A stretch of DNA of 8,842 bases from an uncultured Actinomycetes bacterium (GTDB lineage: Bacteria; Actinomycetota; Acidimicrobiia; Acidimicrobiales; RAAP-2). A program made the translations under genes and the position numbers. Positions 6,057 through 8,842 of the stretch are shown in pieces (the first letter of the stretch is position 1; each line of letters begins with the position of its first letter). Location of the stretch: the NCBI GenBank assembly GCA_903854175.1, contig CAINVQ010000182.1:1-8842 (forward strand), written 5' to 3'. The notes beneath the pieces were generated by a model. The model had not been told where the DNA came from. It searched no databases and was given only the letters and a program-made list of their open reading frames with translations.

Positions 6057-7136
6057 GTGCAGGTCGGCGTAGCCGGGCTTAATAACTGTATTAATCATCT
6101 CGAGACGCTTATCGAATTGGTAGAACGCACTCTTAGCTGCATTAAGTGTTAGCCACTCCATATCTTTTAGAGTCCAACCAAATGTTGAAGCGCATGCATC
6201 AAATTCACTACTAAGTGAAATTCCACTCATAAGTCGGTTGTCAGTATTTAGAGTGACACGAAATTTAAGTTGCTTTAGTAATTCAATTGGGTGCTTAGCT
6301 ATTGACTCTGCGGCACCAGTGTGAACATTTGAAGTTGGACAAAGCTCCAATGGGATGCGACAGTCTCGTACGTAACTGGCGAGTCGACCTAATTCAAAGT
6401 TGTCTCCAACCTTTTTAATGTCATCAACAATGCGCACACCATGTCCAAGGCGCTCAGCATTACAAAATTGAACTGCTTCCCAAAGTGAAGGAAGACCAAA
6501 TGCCTCTCCTGCATGGATTGTTACGTGAAAATTCTCACGCTGAATGAGATGAAATGCATCGATGTGTTCTGTCGGTGGAAAGCCATCTTCAGGGCCAGCA
6601 ATATCGAATCCGCAAACACCTTCGTCACGCCACCTAACTGCCAACTCAGCAATCTCAACACTGTTTTGCGCAGATCTGATTGCTGAAAGCAGCGTGCGGA
6701 CAATAATTCGGTGGCCTTCTGCTTTTGCTTGTGCCGCTCCTTCATTGAATCCAGTTAGTACTGCTTTCACAACTTCATCAAGAGTGAGACCTTGGTTGGT
6801 GTGTAGTTCAGGAGCAAAGCGAATTTCTGCGTAGACAACACCATCCCTAGCAAGGTCGAGGGCACATTCCGCTGCAATACGCTCGAGGTGAGCCTTAGTT
6901 TGCATAACCGCAGTGGTGTGAGCAAAACCTTCTAGGTAGCGAACGAGGTCACTGCCTGGCGCATCAGCAATAAACCATTTCTTTAGGACTTCTGCGTCGT
7001 CAGTTGGGAGTGAATAACCAATCTCTTTAGCTATTTCTAGGATTGTTGATGGGCGAAGACCGCCATCAAGGTGGTCGTGCAGAAGAACTTTTGGCGCCTG
7101 CTTGATTACTTCGAGTGATAGTTGAGTAGATGCCAT
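6045..7136 (-). CDS. add: Adenosine deaminase
   Basis: Add hydrolyses adenosine and 2'-deoxyadenosine to (deoxy)inosine and ammonia, feeding the purine nucleoside phosphorylase. From the ATG at 7136 it has 363 residues, the normal length. Zinc ligands and catalytic residues are visible: HDHLDGG with His20 and His22, HAGE with His208 and Glu211, LGHG with His232, LCPTSN (265-270), and NTDN with Asp299. The usual family motif at the last site is Asp-Asp; here the second is Asn300, a variant I recall as common in actinobacterial Add proteins ('TDNRLMSG'). A GTG one codon upstream (7139) is an alternative start; neither has a strong ribosome-binding site. Only nine bases separate it from the deoA stop, so it is the last gene of the cdd-deoA-add block. 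Its end overlaps the opposing mutase gene. Confidence 0.95.
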   Translation of the reverse strand: MASTQLSLEVIKQAPKVLLHDHLDGGLRPSTILEIAKEIGYSLPTDDAEVLKKWFIADAPGSDLVRYLEGFAHTTAVMQTKAHLERIAAECALDLARDGVVYAEIRFAPELHTNQGLTLDEVVKAVLTGFNEGAAQAKAEGHRIIVRTLLSAIRSAQNSVEIAELAVRWRDEGVCGFDIAGPEDGFPPTEHIDAFHLIQRENFHVTIHAGEAFGLPSLWEAVQFCNAERLGHGVRIVDDIKKVGDNFELGRLASYVRDCRIPLELCPTSNVHTGAAESIAKHPIELLKQLKFRVTLNTDNRLMSGISLSSEFDACASTFGWTLKDMEWLTLNAAKSAFYQFDKRLEMINTVIKPGYADLHSKG

Positions 7137-7145
7137 CACCTAAGG

Positions 7146-8426
7146 CTACTTACTTATACGCTCCAAAAGCAATGGGCGAATGTTCACTGCATTGTCTCCA
7201 AGCGTTACTGCGCTCGTAATTGTTTCTCGACCTCGAGCTAAATGCTCAACGTCGTCGGCATGAAGCTCAAAAAGTGGCTGTCCTTTTTCGACGTGCTCAC
7301 CTTCTCTAACAAGAGTCATGACACCGGCAGCTGCGCTAACTGGATCTTCTTTGCGAGCTCGTCCAGCTCCGAGTCTCCATGCAGCAATCCCAACTGTGAG
7401 CGCATCAATAGACTGAACAATGCCAGAAGTTGATGCGGTGACTAGTTCACGCTGCTTCGCAATGGGCATGGCAACATCGGGGTCACCACCTTGGGCCTTA
7501 ATCATTTGACGGTACACCTCAAAGGCTGAACCATCATCAAGTTTGCTCGCTGGGTCAACATCAATGCCGACGAGCTGCAACATTTCACGTGCCAGAGCCA
7601 GCGTTAGCTCTCTCACATCGCTTGGTCCTTGACCCTGAAGAACTTCTACGGACTCTGTTACCTCGAGCCCGTTTCCGGCTGCTCGCCCCAGTGGTGCATC
7701 CATTGAGGTGATTTGAGCGACGGTAGCGACACCATGCTCCGTTCCAAGGCGAACCATGGTTTCAGCGAGGATGAGTGCCTTCGCGTGGTCTTGCATAAAA
7801 GCGCCACGTCCTGTTTTTACATCTAGAACCAGGGCGTCAGTTCCTTCGGCGATCTTCTTGCTCATAATCGATGAAGAGATAAGCGGCACTGAAGCGACGG
7901 TTCCCGTTACGTCTCGAAGCGCGTAGAGGCGTCGGTCAACTGGTGCGAGGCCTTGTCCGGCGGCACAAATAACTGCGCCGACAGATTCAAGCTGTTCGCG
8001 AACCTCATCGTTGGAGAGAAAGGCACGCCAGCCCGGAATGGCTTCGAGTTTGTCTAGAGTCCCACCAGTGTGGCCGAGTCCTCGCCCGGAAAGCTGTGGG
8101 ACAGCTGCGCCACATGATGCAACAAGAGGAGCAAGGATGAGCGAAATTTTGTCTCCAACACCTCCTGTCGAGTGCTTATCAACTGTTGGTCGTGATAGCC
8201 CCTTTAGGTTGAGACGTTCCCCTGAAGCGATCATTTGATCTGTCCAGATCCCAAGTTCTTTTGGGTTCATGCCATTAAAGAAAATTGCCATCAGCAAAGC
8301 CGACATCTGCTCTTCAGCTACTTCACCATTCAAATATGCGTTAAGAATCCAAGTAATTGATTCGTCACTAAGTACATCGCCATCACGTTTTGCAATGATG
8401 ATGTCAACTGCTGAAAATGAACTCAT
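7146..8426 (-). CDS. deoA: Thymidine phosphorylase
   Basis: DeoA splits thymidine and deoxyuridine with phosphate to the base and deoxyribose 1-phosphate. It has 426 residues, close to the family norm. Substrate residues fall at the same numbers as in the E. coli enzyme: KHSTGGVGDK with Lys84, His85 and Ser86, Tyr168, Arg171, Ser186 and Lys190; SGRGLGHTGGTLDKLE spans 113-128. The position before LSGRG, which is Lys in broad pyrimidine nucleoside phosphorylases (Pdp) and Met in thymidine phosphorylases, is Gln111 here. The Pdp lysine is absent, so preference for deoxy substrates is likely but unproven. The order is an N-terminal helical domain, the alpha/beta phosphate domain, and a C-terminal part with 'VREGEHVEKGQPLFELHA' (about 378-395). 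Start ATG at 8426 overlaps the cdd stop (ATGA), with GGAGA (8436-8432) five bases upstream. Confidence 0.96.
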   Translation of the reverse strand: MSSFSAVDIIIAKRDGDVLSDESITWILNAYLNGEVAEEQMSALLMAIFFNGMNPKELGIWTDQMIASGERLNLKGLSRPTVDKHSTGGVGDKISLILAPLVASCGAAVPQLSGRGLGHTGGTLDKLEAIPGWRAFLSNDEVREQLESVGAVICAAGQGLAPVDRRLYALRDVTGTVASVPLISSSIMSKKIAEGTDALVLDVKTGRGAFMQDHAKALILAETMVRLGTEHGVATVAQITSMDAPLGRAAGNGLEVTESVEVLQGQGPSDVRELTLALAREMLQLVGIDVDPASKLDDGSAFEVYRQMIKAQGGDPDVAMPIAKQRELVTASTSGIVQSIDALTVGIAAWRLGAGRARKEDPVSAAAGVMTLVREGEHVEKGQPLFELHADDVEHLARGRETITSAVTLGDNAVNIRPLLLERISK

Positions 8427-8842
8427 GAATTTCTCCGAACTCCGAGATCATCTGGCCCGAATGCACCTGGCAGAAGTTCACCGAGGAGCAGTGGGTTTTT
8501 GCCCTCACCAGCATCAATTTGTAGTTCGTTTCCACCATGTTCAAAGAGAAGCTGACGGCAACGCCCGCATGGTGTTATTGGCTGGTGATCCCCAGCAACA
8601 ATTGAGACTGCAATTAAGCGAGCGCCACCTACGCGAGTTAGATCGCTAACCAATGAACATTCAGCACAGAGCGTAAGACCGTAGCTGGCGTTTTCAACGT
8701 TAGAGCCCTGAACAATGTCACCTTTGCTTGTGTAACCGGCTGCGCCAACAGTGACTTTGGAATAGGGGGCATAGGAGAGCTGAGTTGCAGCGATTGCTCT
8801 TTCTCGCAGTTCGCTCCACGGGATTTCTTTAGAAGTGTTCAC
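8423..8842 (-). CDS. cdd: Cytidine deaminase (start at the window edge)
   Basis: Cdd deaminates cytidine and deoxycytidine to uridine and deoxyuridine, supplying deoxyuridine to DeoA. The visible 139 residues contain a complete homotetrameric-type domain: AYPYS-like 'SYAPYSKVTVGAA' (23-35), SNVENASYG (47-55) for ribose binding, CAEC with zinc-ligand Cys59 and proton-shuttle Glu61, and PCGRCRQ with zinc ligands Cys92 and Cys95, then LLPGAFGPDDL near the end. Three-cysteine zinc binding is typical of this short class. The frame opens with GTG exactly at the last three bases of the window. The N-terminal length fits the family well, so this GTG may be the true start, but the upstream sequence is not available and a slightly longer protein cannot be excluded. 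The stop overlaps deoA by 4 nt. It is the first visible gene of the minus-strand block; its promoter must lie to the right. Confidence 0.93.
   Translation of the reverse strand: MNTSKEIPWSELRERAIAATQLSYAPYSKVTVGAAGYTSKGDIVQGSNVENASYGLTLCAECSLVSDLTRVGGARLIAVSIVAGDHQPITPCGRCRQLLFEHGGNELQIDAGEGKNPLLLGELLPGAFGPDDLGVRRNS
8432..8436 (-). promoter_or_regulatory. Shine-Dalgarno site for deoA
   Basis: GGAGA on the minus strand, inside the end of cdd, lies five bases before the deoA ATG. It supports that start and allows independent or coupled initiation at the ATGA overlap. Confidence 0.55.

Noticed and set aside
6045..6082. Possible terminator at the convergent gene ends: AGCCC...GGGCT with an inner CGGC-GTA-GCCG hairpin
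   Set aside because: The outer stem is only 5 bp around a long interior and no T-run follows on either strand; it is inside the add coding sequence and does not look like an intrinsic terminator.
6079..6094. Inverted repeat TTAATA-ACTG-TATTAA
   Set aside because: It is a perfect 6-bp stem but made only of A-T pairs and lies within add codons; too weak and too likely by chance to call an operator.
8269..8649. Plus-strand open frame of 126 codons across the deoA/cdd junction
   Set aside because: It is antisense to two well-supported overlapping genes; the translation shows no domain, so it is treated as chance.
1..8842. CRISPR array, tRNA, rRNA, insertion sequence, phage or defence genes
   Set aside because: No spaced direct repeats, cloverleaf-like sequences, transposase motifs or terminal repeats were seen; nearly every base belongs to a recognised metabolic gene.

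Overview
The window is a densely packed bacterial stretch. By eye its base composition is moderate, roughly upper 40s percent GC (not computed). Almost all of it codes for nucleoside and deoxynucleoside breakdown. The adenosine deaminase motif variant (Thr-Asp-Asn-Arg-Leu-Met-Ser), the 'GHVCC' aldehyde dehydrogenase and the gene order deoC - ALDH - short ALDH - PNP - phosphosugar mutase look actinobacterial. The modest GC and the overlapping start/stop codons would fit a streamlined, low-GC actinobacterium, such as freshwater planktonic lineages. That placement is inference, not proof.

Plus strand, left half. Positions 1-243 are the 3' end of an RmlC/RfbC-type dTDP-4-dehydrorhamnose 3,5-epimerase family gene, cut by the window edge and unrelated to what follows. 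After about 40 bp a tightly coupled five-gene block runs to 6056. It holds a long eukaryote-like deoxyribose-phosphate aldolase (deoC), a full aldehyde dehydrogenase with all catalytic residues, a short degenerate aldehyde dehydrogenase with none of them, a trimeric-class purine nucleoside phosphorylase, and a PGM2-like phosphosugar mutase. The junctions are a 1-nt gap, an 8-nt overlap, a 1-nt overlap and a 4-nt overlap.

Minus strand, right half. A second block reads leftwards from the window end: cytidine deaminase (cdd), thymidine phosphorylase (deoA) and adenosine deaminase (add). cdd and deoA share an ATGA overlap, and deoA and add are about 9 nt apart. The two blocks converge tail to tail, and the ends of the mutase gene and add overlap by 12 nt with no recognisable terminator.

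How it works together: Cdd and Add deaminate cytidine and adenosine (deoxy)nucleosides. DeoA and PNP then split the products by phosphorolysis to (deoxy)ribose 1-phosphate. The mutase probably isomerises the 1-phosphate to the 5-phosphate, in place of DeoB. DeoC cleaves deoxyribose 5-phosphate to glyceraldehyde 3-phosphate and acetaldehyde. The aldehyde dehydrogenase probably oxidises the acetaldehyde. No transporter, regulator or uridine phosphorylase is present in the window.

The most noteworthy point is the pair of aldehyde dehydrogenase genes. Together they have the size and domain content of the two-domain ALDH16 family (active N-terminal ALDH plus catalytically dead C-terminal ALDH-like domain), but split into two overlapping genes. 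I found no CRISPR array, tRNA, rRNA, mobile element or convincing riboswitch or terminator. There is no gene-free stretch longer than about 40 bp.
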